64,000 nt of DNA, taken from assembly GCA_030278955.1 (NCBI GenBank), contig JAOANR010000015.1:15547917-15611916 (forward strand), given 5' to 3'. Position 1 is the first letter of the stretch; each line of letters starts with the position of its first letter. Under the pieces are notes generated by a model, which had not been told where the DNA came from, ran no database searches, and worked only from the letters and a program-made list of their open reading frames with translations. The stretch is from Hygrophila difformis (lineage: Eukaryota > Streptophyta > Magnoliopsida > Lamiales > Acanthaceae). The position numbers were made by a program, and so were the translations under genes. Positions 52,341 through 63,599 of the stretch are shown one piece after another.

Positions 52341-53259
52341 TGTTGGGAACCAGTTTTGAGCAAATGTGTTCACAACCGATGTCTGAACTACTTTGTTGGA
52401 CCAACCACATCTTCTGGCGACAAACTATTTAAGGGAAGCGAAGCTGGCGAATTTGCAATGGTATTACGTCCAACGGCTAGCTGATTCCCTGCCCGGATCT
52501 TGCACTCGAAGGATGGAAACCAAGATCCCTTAATCTGGGCAACTCCATTCTAAGGATCCGCGCATTTATGGAAAGAAAATCTCCTATCTTAGAATGGAGG
52601 AAATATTGCTCTCTTCAAATAGGACTGCCAAGGGAAGAAGAAGGACGATGAATTATTCACTGAAATTCCTGTGCAATCGAAAGCTATTGTGAAGAGAGAA
52701 AATTATCTTCCTTCCGTGTTCGTGAGTCTATCATCTCGAAGGAAGAAAATCGATCAACACTTCCTCGGGTGAATTGATCGATAATGTGCCATAGTGTGCT
52801 TGATTGAAGTTGACAAAATCAATCAAGGGTTTCGAGGAAGTCGTCAAACTCAAGAGCTTAATTGAAAAGATCAAGGAGAGTCGCCAACAGGTTTCGACCA
52901 AGGGCAAACTTGAAGGAGGAGCCTTCAAGGGATTGAAGCAAGGTCGGGGAGATCTTCACCAAGACAGGGGGAGTGTCTTGGTTTGACAATTCAGTCCGCT
53001 TGGTGATTGGAGTTGGGCGAAACAATTCACTATTGTTGTGATCGAGGATCAAACCAAAACAATTAGTGAATCTCCTGGATTGGTATCCCCCAGATGTAGG
53101 CTTGTGCCGAACTGGGTCAACAAACCTTGAGTTCTTTATTTTCACAGTTTATTTACTTTCCGCTGCTTTATTTCATAAACTGTTTAACGTGTCCACGAAA
53201 GGTGCTTGAACTAGTTTTCAGGACTACTTGATTGGTTATCCACGCTAAAGGACCTAACA
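52341..53259 (+). repeat. Sirevirus 3' LTR (919 bp)
   Basis: Same length as the 5' LTR with three substitutions. Ends GGACCTAACA followed by ATTAC. Confidence 0.95.
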
Positions 53260-53264
53260 ATTAC
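53260..53264. repeat. Target-site duplication of the Sirevirus, right copy (ATTAC)
   Basis: Exact match to 43111-43115. Confidence 0.92.
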
Positions 53265-54536
53265 TGCTTTTACCTATGATATTTTAGGATATTTCCTAGA
53301 CTAAGAAGAGTATTTTTACTTCTTAATACAAACTTACATTTCATATCTATATTTCACATTACTATTTTCTTAAACATATTGAGGAAGATGATGATATAGT
53401 TTATTCAAACATCTTTTACTCAGGGTGAAGCAGAACAAACTTGTTCCCAAGTTGGGCATTTAGTACCTGTCGTTTAAAAGGGAAAGATGTTTCAAAAACC
53501 ATCTTTTGTCCCAATAATTAATGAGAATTAGAATGAGCTAATCTCCAGGGTTCATAGCCTTATGATATTCTAAATCATTCACTATGGGTAGAAGATTAGA
53601 CAACTTACTCATTTTCATTAATCCTAAGTTAAGTCAGGTATATCCAGAATTATTTACAAAGAAATTTCATGCTAAATCATCTGTATGAATCTGAATACTC
53701 TAGATAAGTCAAGGACTTTGATTAGCAAAGTTATCTTGATATACTTACAGGACTATTATTTCTTACAAGTACTTGAAGGAATTACTTTGAGAAGCTTGAA
53801 TCTTGAGCAACCCTTGGATGATAGGTTTAAATACTAGCTTTTCATTTCTTGTAGAGGACATTCCAAGATAGAAGCATAAGGTATCTGCTTATCCTCAAAG
53901 TAATAAGAGGACAACTTCAAGTTCAGACTAATGTATGATGATTTTGATGTGACCTTGAGTTTTCAATGGCTTAATCTGAATCTGACAGAGACAGATTAAG
54001 TGATAATTATGGAGTCTATTGTTAAGAAATAAGTCTAATCGATTATTTCTTGATAATGGTTTCACATGAATTCAGTGCTTAAAATGTCATGACACTGGAT
54101 CACTAGTACTCGTCTTGGGAAAGTGATCAAAGACATGAAGAGTTGATTAACCTGTTTAGAGGATTCATCTTGACTCATTAAGTGTCCATTCTCCTATATT
54201 TCATAGAAGTACAACTGCTCTATCTTAGTTTTATTTTGTTTGTTTGTCGTTTAGTCCATAATATCTTTTAATTCATGAATTTACAAACACATTCATTCCA
54301 TTCATTTTCACTTTTAAATACTGCTTTCTTTTATTGCTTTATAGCTTTTATGCGTTCAATTCTCAAGCACGTATTCATTTGAAATAATCATTACTCCATC
54401 ATAAACCAGAGGAAGTTTTGGTGTTCTAAGATTTAGAATGTTATTAACGCACTTCTATCGTGTTACTCTCCAGAAGAACGATCCCGACAATTAAAATAAA
54501 TACTAAAAGCTTGATACCGTACGCTTTCGGTAGGCA
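53265..54536 (+). repeat. Element A 3' LTR, second piece (right limit uncertain)
   Basis: AT-rich, no coding sequence. Towards 54480-54536 it has CGATCCCGACAATT and TTGATACCGTACGCTTTCGG, the kind of sequence found at the ends of Tat/Athila-type LTRs, and GGTAGGCA as a possible terminus. Copia integrase becomes readable from about 54609. The end is inferred, not proven. Confidence 0.45.
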
Positions 54537-54608
54537 AATTAGGCATGCTCTTGAACAATCTTATGAGAATTATAGTTTAAAGAGAGTAGAGAGTTATGTA
54601 GCAGGTTT

Positions 54609-56772
54609 GTTCCTTAAAAGCTTCAGCTGTCAATATCTCATGTTACATCATTAACCATGTGTTCCTTCGTCCACTAACCAATACTACACCTTATGAAATT
54701 TGGCGAGGAAAGACACCATATCTCTCCCACCTCCATGTATTTCGCAGTCTTTGTTATGTCTTGAATCTCAAGAAATTTGATTCTAAATCTGATGAAGCTA
54801 TTTTCTTGAGATATTCTATTGATTCAAGAGCATATCGTGTATATTTGAACAGGACTTAAAAGCTAATTGAATCTGAAAATATTATTTTTGATGACTCTAA
54901 TCTTTCTACAGGAGTTGGGATGAAGTATGATGATGATGACGAGGTTCCATTTATTCCTCCTCCATCCACATCTGAACCAATATTGGTACCAACACCTGAT
55001 CCTGTTGAGTTTTCTGACAATGAAGAAGCTGATCCCGTTATTGAAATTGCCGATGAACAACCCCCTGCTCCAGGATCACCTAAGCGAAGAGGTCCTAAAC
55101 GTGGTCCCCGAGCTACCAAATATCACTCTCAGGATGATGTTATTGGTGACCCTACTGCTCCTAGACAAACTCGAAGTCATGAACTTAATATTTCTGAATT
55201 AGCTACTTTGTGCTTTCATGTTATGATTGCGTTGTATCTACATAGAGCCTAAGAATGCTAATGAAGCTTTGCTAGATGAATTTTGGATAGCTGCAATGCA
55301 TAATGAACTCCTCAAATTCAAGCGCCATGATTTTTGGGGAGTTGGTCGAACAACCACCTGGAGTGAACATTATTGGCACTAAGTGGGTCTTTCGAAACAA
55401 AATAGATGAGCATGGAACAATTATTCGCAACAAAGCTCCTCTTGTTGCACAACGATACACTCAAATTGAAGGTTTGGATTGTGATGAAACCTTTGCTCCG
55501 ATGGCTCGCATAGAGGCTATCAGGTTACTCTTAGCTCTCTCATGCTCACTTGGTTTTAAACTTTATCAAATGGATATTAAGACTGCGTTTTTGAATGGAT
55601 ACATAAAGGAAGAAATCTATGTTTCTCAACCTCTTGGATTTGAATGTCCTGGTTATCCTAATCATCTCTATAAGGTCAAGCGTGCTTTGTATGGTCTTAA
55701 GCAGGCACCTCGAGCGTGGTATGAACGCTTGTCTACTTATTTGCTGGATAAAGGTTATGTACGGGGTACAGTTGACAAAACTTTATTTGTACAATGTATC
55801 AACAACCATTTATTGGTAGCATAGATATATGTGGATGATATTGTTTTTGGTTCTACTTCTGATAGTCTTTGAGATTCCTTTGTTCATTCTATGCAGACTG
55901 AATTCGAAATGAGCATGAGCGGGGAGCTTACTTACTTTTTGGGTCTACAAATCAAACAATCTGCTGATGGCATCTTCTTAAATCAAGAAAAGTATATTGG
56001 TCACATGATGGAGAAATTCAAGATGAAGGACCGCAAGGTTGCTCGAACACCTCTTGGACAACATGAGAAACTTACTAAGGATGAGGCTAGAGTATCTATT
56101 GATCAGAAACTCTACAGGAGTATCATTGGTAACCTTTTGTACTTAACAGCTAGCCATCCTGACATTTCTTTTAGTGTTGGTGTTTGTGCTAGGTATCAAT
56201 CTGCTCCTAAAGAATCCCATCTCAAGGCTGTCAAGAGGATTCTCAGATATGTGAAAGACACATCAGGCCTTGGCATTTGGTAGTCCAAAAGGTCATCCAT
56301 GCAATTAATTGCCTATACAGACTCTGACTGGGCAGGTTGTTCTGACGACCGCAAATCAACTACTGGCGGATGTTTCTACCTTGGACAAAATTTGGTCAGC
56401 TGGTACTCTCGAAACAAAAATGTCTTTGCTCTTTCTACAGCTGAAGCCGAGTATATAACTACTGCTCATTGCTTTACACAGTTGATTTGGATGCGACAAA
56501 TGCTGCTTGATTATGGTATATCTTTGGATAATTTTCTTATTCATTGTGATAATACAAGTGTTATTAACATCTCCAGGAATCCAGTTCAGCACAATAGAAG
56601 CAAACATATTGACATTCGGTTCCACTTTATTCGGAATTTGGTGGAAGATGGTCTATGTAAAATTCAACATTTAGCGTCGTTGGAACAACATGCAGATATA
56701 CTGGCTAAGAACCCGGATGTGGCACGATTTGAATTATTGAGGCGCAATTTGGGCCTCTGTTTCTCGCACTAA
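54609..56772 (+). pseudogene. Pol remnant of an old copia/Sirevirus element: integrase end, RT, RNase H
   Basis: Integrase C-terminal sequence (ASAVNISCYIINHVFLRP, TTPYEIWRGKTPYLSHLHVF) starts abruptly, probably because element A interrupted it. The linker (IIFDDSN, a Pro/Glu-rich stretch) and RT ([40 protein letters not shown]) follow, then RNase H ([38 protein letters not shown]) to a stop at 56772. Stops at 54857, 55822, 55870 and 56281 and a frameshift near 55225 disable it. Two of the stops fit C-to-T changes (CAG to TAG, CGA to TGA). It is colinear with the intact Sirevirus but much older. Confidence 0.88.
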
Positions 56773-56980
56773 TGGCCTTGTCATTCCTGGGTCGAGGTTC
56801 TCTTGGTTTCTATTTCACTCGGCCCAAGCCCATGGGGTTTGCTTAACCGGCACAGGCGGTTTCCCCACTCCCTCTTACATCATCATTCGACTGTCACTTC
56901 TCATTTGCCAGAAACTATCTTGCTCTTCTCCCCATCTCTGCAACTTTGCCCCCATTTTTCGCTCTTTTTGAAATTTAAAA

Positions 56981-58602
56981 ATGGCAAACATTGGAAGCTC
57001 TTCTAATGTTGAGGATGATATTCTTGATATCCAGCAACTTGCTGTTGATGATAGCGATTATCGGGCACGACTTGCTACTGAACAATCTGCTGAGGATGAG
57101 CGATTCGAGGATGCTCAAGAGGATGTAAATGATGTCATCGACTCCTATTTTGTTGACGATCCTGAAGTTCAACCAAAGGAGGGCGCTACCCCTCAAGCTT
57201 CACAGGAGAATGTTGAGAAGACACCGGACGACACAGCTCCAAAAGCGGGTGTTCCGACAACGGCAAACCTAATCCGGGTTCTGGACTTCCGACACCTCCT
57301 CCGATCACTATTCCCGGTGCTTCTCCCTCCATTCCAGTGCCGCCTGGTCCCAGTTCTCCCTTATCCCCTTCCGCCGTTGCCACTGACGAAGAGCTTTTGA
57401 TGTTGGATCCCCAATCCTCTCATCCGGCGCACTCAGGCACTGCCCAACAAGTTCCGTTCACTTCTTCTCCAGATCCCGGTGCTCAAACTACCCAGGAACA
57501 ACCAGAACCAACTAATAAGGATGATGTCCCCTTAGATGAGATTCTGAGAATAGTTCGCGAAAAGGGAAAGCGCAAGGCTGTTCCTGAGGTCACCAAACAA
57601 GAAGAAGAAGTCGATTTCTCCTCTAAAGGTCACTGATGCTTACAATCAGAAGTTTTTCTCTATTGATGGAGAAAGGTACGCCGAGGAAACCCTTAATTCT
57701 TGAGGTTTTATTCTTGAAGAAAGTTTTGAGCATCCCTACTATGAGTCTATTGGATTTACTGCTTATCTTGAGAAGAAACATTTTCCGTTTTGGGCTACAA
57801 ATCTTAAGAAATACTCTCCTGATGTTGTTAGAGAATTCTATGCCAATTTGCATCCTGATACACTTGATCCCTCTTCTCCTTGGTGTTGTAAGATTTATCT
57901 TCGAGAAGAACTGCTTGATCTAACTCCCTCTATTTTCAACACGTTGTTGGAACTTCCAACCAACGATGAAATTGCCAACTCCTTTGATCTGTTATGATGT
58001 TGATCTTCCTGATATTGGTGCTGCTATATCCTCCAAGAGGAAAAGAGCTTTTGGTAGAAATTCTATGAGTCCTGCTGCCCTTACTATGAAATTTAACTGT
58101 CTTTTTAGAATTGGAGCCTTTAATATCTTGCCTACTTCGAATGCTAGTCAGCTTAGCTCCTCAATGGGTCTACTTTTGTACTCCATGGATGAATGTCCTG
58201 AAATCCTTAATTATGGTTATCTGATCATTAAGCATATATTGAGGTTCGCATGGGCTAAAATTGAAAAAGAATACTCAGCTACCATATCCTGGTCTAATCA
58301 CTTTGTTTGCTGAGTTTTGTGGATTGGTACCTGAAACTGAGACCTTCATTAAGATCAAGATTCATATGCCTTCTCACGAGCTGAAAGGGCTCCACAATGA
58401 CTTCAAGCTTGATCCTCAAAAGCTTGGTTCTGAATTGGTGGATCATGTGCGAGCTGAGTTGATCAAGATTGAGAAAAAGCTTGCCACCTTGAGTGATGAA
58501 CAGATGGGACTCAAAAGAAAGGTCAGGAAGCTGGTTGCTCTTCTGCCACACTCTTTTGATGATCAACCTGAGGGGGAGGCTGATTCAGAGGACACAGAGT
58601 GA
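56981..58602 (+). pseudogene. PF20167-like second ORF of the old copia element, broken
   Basis: Begins MANIGSSSNVEDDILDIQQL at 56981 and continues in at least four frames. Frame changes lie near 57260, 57630 and 58290, with stops near 57700 and 57995. The family core is readable (KYSPDVVREFYANLHPD, near 57805-57865) and the later parts (MKFNCLFRIGAFNILPT, LPYPGLITLFAEF) parallel MLYKLCAHNIMPT and FPGLISEYLKH of the intact Sirevirus ORF. It ends with an acidic tail (EGEADSEDTE). Same position after pol as at 49521. Confidence 0.7.
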
Positions 58603-58976
58603 TCTGCCAAGTAAGGGGGAGTTCAGTGGAAGGGATAGTTGTTTTGACAACCCTGGATCTATTTTTGATGATCTTTCTACATGTACTCTATTATGATCTT
58701 GGATATTTAGATTTCTGGATTTCTATGGTCTGTACTTAACTGATGTTTGGATTTGGGATTTCTGGTTTTTGGATGTTGCGTTGGATAATATAGCTATTTC
58801 TACTTGTTCTATTTTTTATGGCATTATGGTCTATGGTATGCATATCCTTATATGTCGATAATTCATGGTACATAGTTTTTGATGGATGTCATGATCTTAC
58901 TTCTTTTAAATCATTTATATCTGGAATCATGTCCTGTACTTTGCACTGTTTTTTTACTTGGCCCGATCATCTCCAC
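58603..58976 (+). other. 3' untranslated region of the old copia element
   Basis: T-rich, no ORF. Contains AAGGGGGAGTTC at 58613-58624, another polypurine-like copy. Confidence 0.5.
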
Positions 58977-58988
58977 AAAGGGGGAGAT
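58977..58988 (+). other. Polypurine tract of the old copia element
   Basis: AAAGGGGGAGAT followed by the LTR start TGTTAGGAAAT. Confidence 0.85.
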
Positions 58989-59815
58989 TGTTAGGAAATT
59001 TCTGTGTTGTGAAGATGTTCACAAGAACTCGGTTGTTGTGACAACGCTCAAACAACGAGCATATCACTTCACTGAAAAGTACAGAAATGACAGTGACGTG
59101 GCCACTTCCTCATTGCAGGTTTTTGAGGGTTTTGGATGGGCCTTGCAACCTATATATACTCATATTCGTCCTTGCGATTTCAACAAGAGAATTCCATCCG
59201 CATTTCAAGGGGAAAATAGAGCTTCTTCAAGATCCTTTCCTGCCATGGCAATCCAGGGAAGCTGAAGCCTTCAACCCCCGATTCTGTTGTTCGCAGAAGA
59301 CAGAAACAACCGTCCTACAGCTGGGTATATCTCTCGTTGTCTGTTTGCTGCATTTCTTTGGGGTTTTTCAGTTTGTGTTTAGATCTCTCTTTGCCATATT
59401 CCTTGTAAACACAAACATGGGCATAGTGTAGGTGTTGTAGCACCATTGAGCTTGATTGGAACAAGTAGCTAGATATCACAAACACCATTTTAACACTTTC
59501 TCGTGGATTAGATTTGCAATTGGGTAGATACACCTTGAAGCTACCGATTGTTTCCTTAATCTATTTGAGAGATAAGGAAGTCCATTAGTGAATAGGGTGT
59601 GTAAGATGGGTTGATGAACCATTCGACATGTTTGTTGGTGATCTAGTGAAAATCTGGCTTGAAGCCCCCGGATGTAGATCAATGGACCGAACTGGGTGAC
59701 CAATTTGTGGTGTTCATTATTTACTTCCGCACTTTGTTTTGTGTTTGTATCTGGTTGTTATTTGCAGGTTGTTGAGACTACGTCTGAACAACCGATACGG
59801 GGTCTTTGCTACTGG
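58989..59815 (+). repeat. 3' LTR of the old copia element, truncated at its right end
   Basis: Starts TGTTAGGAAATTTC and carries a TATATATA at 59151-59158. A region near 59640-59700 (GATGTAGATC, CCGAACTGGGTGACC) parallels the intact Sirevirus LTR (GATGTAGGCTTG, CCGAACTGGGTCAAC). The expected end CCTAACA is absent; chromovirus LTR sequence takes over at about 59815. Confidence 0.7.
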
Positions 59816-60010
59816 TTTGGGCCTGTCAGAATATTTTCGGGCTTCCTTTCCCTCTTTTATTCTATTTCGACTCGACGAAAGCTTGGATTCGAATTTTTGA
59901 ATTTATCGGCATGTCATTTCCGAACAATAATTTATTGTAATAAATTATTTTCGTCTTCTCAGAAATTTATTTTGTTCCTTTGGACGTTAATAAAAATCTC
60001 GTGTATTACA

Positions 60011-60030
60011 ATCTACCCTCCTTAGAAATC
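60011..60030 (-). other. Polypurine tract and LTR junction of the - strand chromovirus
   Basis: On the - strand TTTCTAAGGAGGGTAGAT followed by TGTAATAC, almost the same as TCTTAAGGAGGGTAGAC/TGTAATAC of element B. Confidence 0.7.
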
Positions 60031-60224
60031 AACTTCGTCCTCGAAATTGTGTCATACTCGAACTAGTCTTACCAAAACTAAAATTATTCTCATTGCGTCA
60101 ATTCAATGTAGACAAGTAATTGCACGCATAAAATATTGAGGTCCTAAAAATTAAATTTTTACATCGATGCGTGACGACTCCTAGTGGGGTATCACATCCT
60201 CTCCCCCTTAGGGCTTCAGTTACG

Positions 60225-60300
60225 TCCCCATAAATGGATACGAGCTGCTTTGGAAAAAGGTTCGGGTATCGTTCCATCATATCGGTTTCAAATCAAAGGC
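60225..60300 (-). pseudogene. C-terminal end of chromovirus pol (after the chromodomain)
   Basis: MMERYPNLFPKQLVSIYGD on the - strand aligns with DMRERYPTLFQTD at the end of element B's pol. Only this tail survives. Confidence 0.55.
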
Positions 60301-60479
60301 TCTAAGGTCAGAATTCACAAGGTTCGCAAAGAATTCTAAGTTTTGGGTTCTGGTATATTTAATGCAGGTAAAGTTCTGGTCGAAATCAAAGAACACTAGT
60401 ACCGAAATCAAATAAAACCTTGATAGGTACGCTTAAAGCAGTAACACACCTGTTATCGTTTCTTATTGAGCTGGCAAAT

Positions 60480-61130
60480 CTGCTTGATCAATGACATTCA
60501 ATCATCCCACCGCTCCTCCTTGATTTCCTTGCTGGTTCCGATTCTGTTGTGGCCTTTGTCGATGTTGAAAACTTTGTCCTTGATTATTTGGCTCATTTGG
60601 CAAAACTGGGTGATTCCCTTGTTGAGGGTTTACCAGATCTAGCCTCTTCTCAATCATCTCGCCACGAATATTGCATTCTCTAATCATGTGGTCTTCCTCA
60701 TCACATCTACAACAAGTTCCACGCCTTGGGCATTCGCGCACCAGATGGGCTTTGTTGCACTGCGGGCAACGTGGTATGACTGTACGACGGGTGTCATTTC
60801 TCCCATTATGAAACCTTTATTCTCAACCCTCCTATGTCCTTCAAATGTTCCTTGGCCATTGACCTTCCGAAGATTGTCATTTCTGTTGTTGCTTCTATTC
60901 CTTTTTCCAAATCCGTGCGAGCCCTTGCCCAACTCTCCTTGATCCTTGTGTTTCACTTGCTGGACGCGAGCAATTGCTACAGCTCGATCATATACCGCCT
61001 GCAGAGTCGTGTATTGTCATCCTACAAGGATCTCCCGAATACTGAGGTTCAGACCCATCTCAAATTTCTGAGCTTTGTCAGAGTCAGTGGGTACTAGCCT
61101 CGTAGCAAATCGTACTAACAAAGAGTGGTC
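60480..61130 (-). pseudogene. Chromovirus gag remnant with CCHC zinc knuckle
   Basis: On the - strand the capsid end (RFATRLVPTDSDKAQKFEMG) and basic linker are followed by a zinc knuckle readable as CPRRGTCCRCDEEDHMIREC in one frame, with the preceding CPQCNKAHLV in another. At least one frameshift and one stop are present. Element B lacks any such gag, so this fragment shows what a relative's gag looked like. It ends at a Gln/Asn-rich stretch. Confidence 0.7.
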
Positions 61131-61867
61131 CAACTAATTAAGGGATACAAGAATGGTCTCCATCGACCCATTATTGCATCGGCCATGAGCCAATTTGTTC
61201 TCTTACGTACTACTACATATTGGAAATATTAAACATTTGAACTTTTTTATTATATTTTTCTAATTCTATCGTAATTTTTTTTTCATATAATTAGTACCCT
61301 TTCTTAAATAATTATTACCCAATCGATCCAAATCCGCCCTAGTCTCATAATTATACCACTCGGCCCAATTGAATATTTGTGGAGTGCATACAAGACTCAC
61401 ATGTCAATTCGTTTTGAAGCCCGGCCTGGGTACCAATCTCCGCAAGGTTTAACAATGATTTAGGATTAGTGAGGGTCACAATTGCATTTCATTGCCTCCA
61501 AAAGTACTAAATCGGTGTTAAATTTATGGATATTAGTACCTAGGTTGAATTATTTGGGGAGATTGGAGCACAAGTCGGGCTTCTGAATGAGTTGTCCAAT
61601 TATACCTTTCAGTGATAAAAATGATCCACCATGTGGATTTTTTTGTGGTCTCCATAATATTTAAATGTGTCAGGTGACCCATTTAATGGAGTAGGACGGA
61701 TTCGACAAGAATTAGTAAAGTATTGAACATGTTGTCCTACGTCCACATCGGCTAGAGAAGAGAATAAATCATGTCTTATAAGAGTGTTGATACATTTTCC
61801 TTGTAGATGTGTTTTAAAGCTGGGAGGAAATTGGCCCAAATTGAACGATATCAACAAATGAATGTCG

Positions 61868-61965
61868 CAAAAAAAAAAAAAAGAAGAAGTGTAGGACGGA
61901 ATTCAAACTCGAGACATTTGCTTAAGCTGTCAGAGCCTCATACTAGTCAGACCAACTGTGTTTGG
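61868..61965 (-). mobile_element. tRNA-derived SINE-like fragment
   Basis: On the - strand CACAGTTGGTCTGACTAGT resembles a pol III A box region and GAGTTTGAATTCC a B box (consensus GGTTCGANTCC), followed within about 30 nt by a T run (an A run on the + strand). No duplication identified. Could be a decayed tRNA-like sequence instead. Confidence 0.3.
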
Positions 61966-62387
61966 TAATTAACGATAAATAATTAAATTTATGAGATGAT
62001 TTAATATAATAATTTTGAATATTTAATTTGAAATTTTTACGGAGTATTATATTTAATTTATTTAATACAGTTATATAGAGAGATTAAAGAAAACAAAAAC
62101 ATTAACACCTACAAGATATTTTAACTTATTATTTTTTAAATTCTCATTTCAATCTTCAAACAATGTATACTATGCTAGTTGTTTTATTAGTATTATTTAT
62201 TTATTTATTTATTTCTTCTTTAATATAATGTGTTTGAGATCGAATTATAAACCAAACTCAAATTGTGATCAAAGTTGAACTCATCCTTCAAAATCAACAT
62301 TGAATGTACTGAAGGAAATTAATTTTTCAAAATAAAACAATTCAATATTAGTATTCAAATAAAGGCAAGGAAAGTGGGATAAGACTT

Positions 62388-62460
62388 GTCCAAGCGGTCA
62401 AGTCCGTGTCTTCCAACACCCTAGAATTGGGGTATGATTCTACACCTGGCCCTCTGTCCA
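62388..62460 (+). mobile_element. tRNA-like/SINE-like fragment
   Basis: TGTCCAAGCGGTCAAG resembles an A box and GGGTATGATTCTAC a B box, about 45 bp apart. It does not fold into a convincing tRNA, so a SINE head or decayed tRNA relic is more likely. Confidence 0.28.
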
Positions 62461-62649
62461 TCTCCTTTATCCATTTATAATTTTATATGACATAAGGTCC
62501 CACTACCTTTTCTCAGACTCCGGCTATTTCAAAAAAAATAAATAATAAATAACTAAATAAAGGCAAGGCAAGTAAGGTAGCGTTATTGATTGACAACCGT
62601 CACAAACAAACAAATCATTTATCAGTCCGGTTTCTGTACTGGCAATTAA

Positions 62650-62835
62650 TTTGTCTGTACATACTAAATGATGTCCACATTATGAAAAATGATGTTAGCT
62701 CCATGAAAAATGATGTTGCTTATTTTATAATATTCATCATTTTTCCATGCGCACACATCATTTCTCATTGCTCTGACATCATTTTTCTGTGCTTATCCAT
62801 CATTCCATTTTTTACAGTATGTGTTGTTGACAGCA
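62650..62835. mobile_element. Possible MITE with repeated ATGAAAAATGATGT motifs
   Basis: The left side has ACATACTAAATGATG and two AAAAATGATGT repeats. The right side has the inverse: ACATCATTTTTC, then CATCATTCC, then TTTACAGTATGTGT. The halves form an imperfect inverted repeat of about 80 bp per arm. No clear target duplication seen. Confidence 0.35.
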
Positions 62836-63599
62836 CACAAGTCACACCCAATCATTTATGGCACTTTGCATGGACAAGAATGATTTTCGGCAAATGTAAT
62901 TAATTATCTCAAATTGAAATAAAAGGAAAATTTTTGACTCATTCTTAGGGTTGGTTATCTTTATCTCTTTTTGTCAAGAATTATTGAGGGCAGGGTACAG
63001 GTCGGCAACAGTAGCTATTCCTCTTCACTGGTTTGTATGCACCTTGAAGGGTGAGACAGTTTTTGGGCTGCTTCTTACCCAAACCAGAAATCGACCACCT
63101 GATGTTTGATTAAAGGTGCAGAAATTACAACCGTTGTGGCACACGCCCTGTGTTACTTGATAAACCCTTCTTAATTAGGGTTGATTGAGTTGAATTATTT
63201 ACAGATAGAGTTCTAATTTTTTTTCTTTTTTTTTTGTGCGTTAAGGTCAAAGAATGATATCGATTTGCTGATAGATTTGGTGGGTAGAGATTTCTTACAC
63301 AATAATTTTGTATTACAGATATTTAGTTTGACTTCGAGACATTGCTTAAGTGGCTAGAAGTCCATAATAAGTGAAGCTATTTTTTTGGGGGCTTAACACT
63401 CTATTCAGTGTAGAAAATGAGTAGTGGGAATCAATGACATACAAACTACAAAGGAACAAATGGAAGGGATAGAAAGCCGGGTGGGGAATGAAGCTCCAAT
63501 CTTTAGGTTGGAAATATTTAAATTTTATAATTATATATATTGTATATTACATTTTATGTATGTAGGTAATTTAGTAGGTAGACAGCCTCTGAGGAAACT

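Larger units (their letters stand above)
43116..53259 (+). mobile_element. Complete young Sirevirus-type Ty1/copia retrotransposon (10144 bp)
   Basis: Two 919-bp LTRs (43116-44034, 52341-53259) differ by three substitutions that I could find. The 5-bp ATTAC duplication is perfect. The primer site is initiator tRNA-Met type. One ORF encodes gag to RNase H without interruption, a second intact ORF follows pol, and AAAAAGGGGGAGAT precedes the 3' LTR. The layout (long gag with coiled coil and two zinc knuckles, extra ORF after pol) is that of Sireviruses. Three changes in 919 bp means insertion on the order of 100-250 thousand years ago at commonly assumed plant rates. It lies inside element A's 3' LTR. 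Confidence 0.95.
2..54536 (+). mobile_element. Element A: Athila/Tat-like Ty3/gypsy retrotransposon, 5' part outside window, split by elements B, C and a Sirevirus
   Basis: The window opens inside an Athila-type integrase C-terminus. Once the nested elements (3059-34224 and 43116-53259) are removed, about 9.5 kb of + strand sequence links this integrase tail to a polypurine tract at 41150-41167 and an LTR starting with TGATGACAATCA at 41168. The stretch between carries four F-box-like ORFs and one long plant-transposon-type ORF, all in the pol sense. That all of this is one element is inferred from continuity and from the same layout in element C. The right end at about 54536 (ending GGTAGGCA) is a guess from LTR-end style sequence followed by copia integrase sequence; no target duplication can be tested because the left end lies outside the window. 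Confidence 0.6.
59815..61130 (-). mobile_element. Deleted chromovirus fragment, - strand
   Basis: On the - strand: gag (about 61130-60480), a pol end (60300-60225), a GGAGGG polypurine tract and an LTR start TGTAATACAC at 60010 running to about 59815. It resembles element B at the LTR start, polypurine tract and pol end. Everything from protease to integrase is missing, and so is the rest of the 3' LTR. Confidence 0.7.
61131..63599. other. AT-rich DNA without genes
   Basis: About 2.5 kb with no supported ORF. It holds (TTTA)n near 62195-62215, SINE-like pieces and a possible MITE listed separately. Confidence 0.5.

Noticed and set aside
54460..54654. 64-codon ORF at the right end of element A's LTR
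   Set aside because: The copia integrase is readable in another frame over its second half, and the first half is LTR-end sequence.
62388..62460. Functional tRNA gene
   Set aside because: Box A- and B-like motifs exist, but no acceptor stem or anticodon arm forms a proper cloverleaf.
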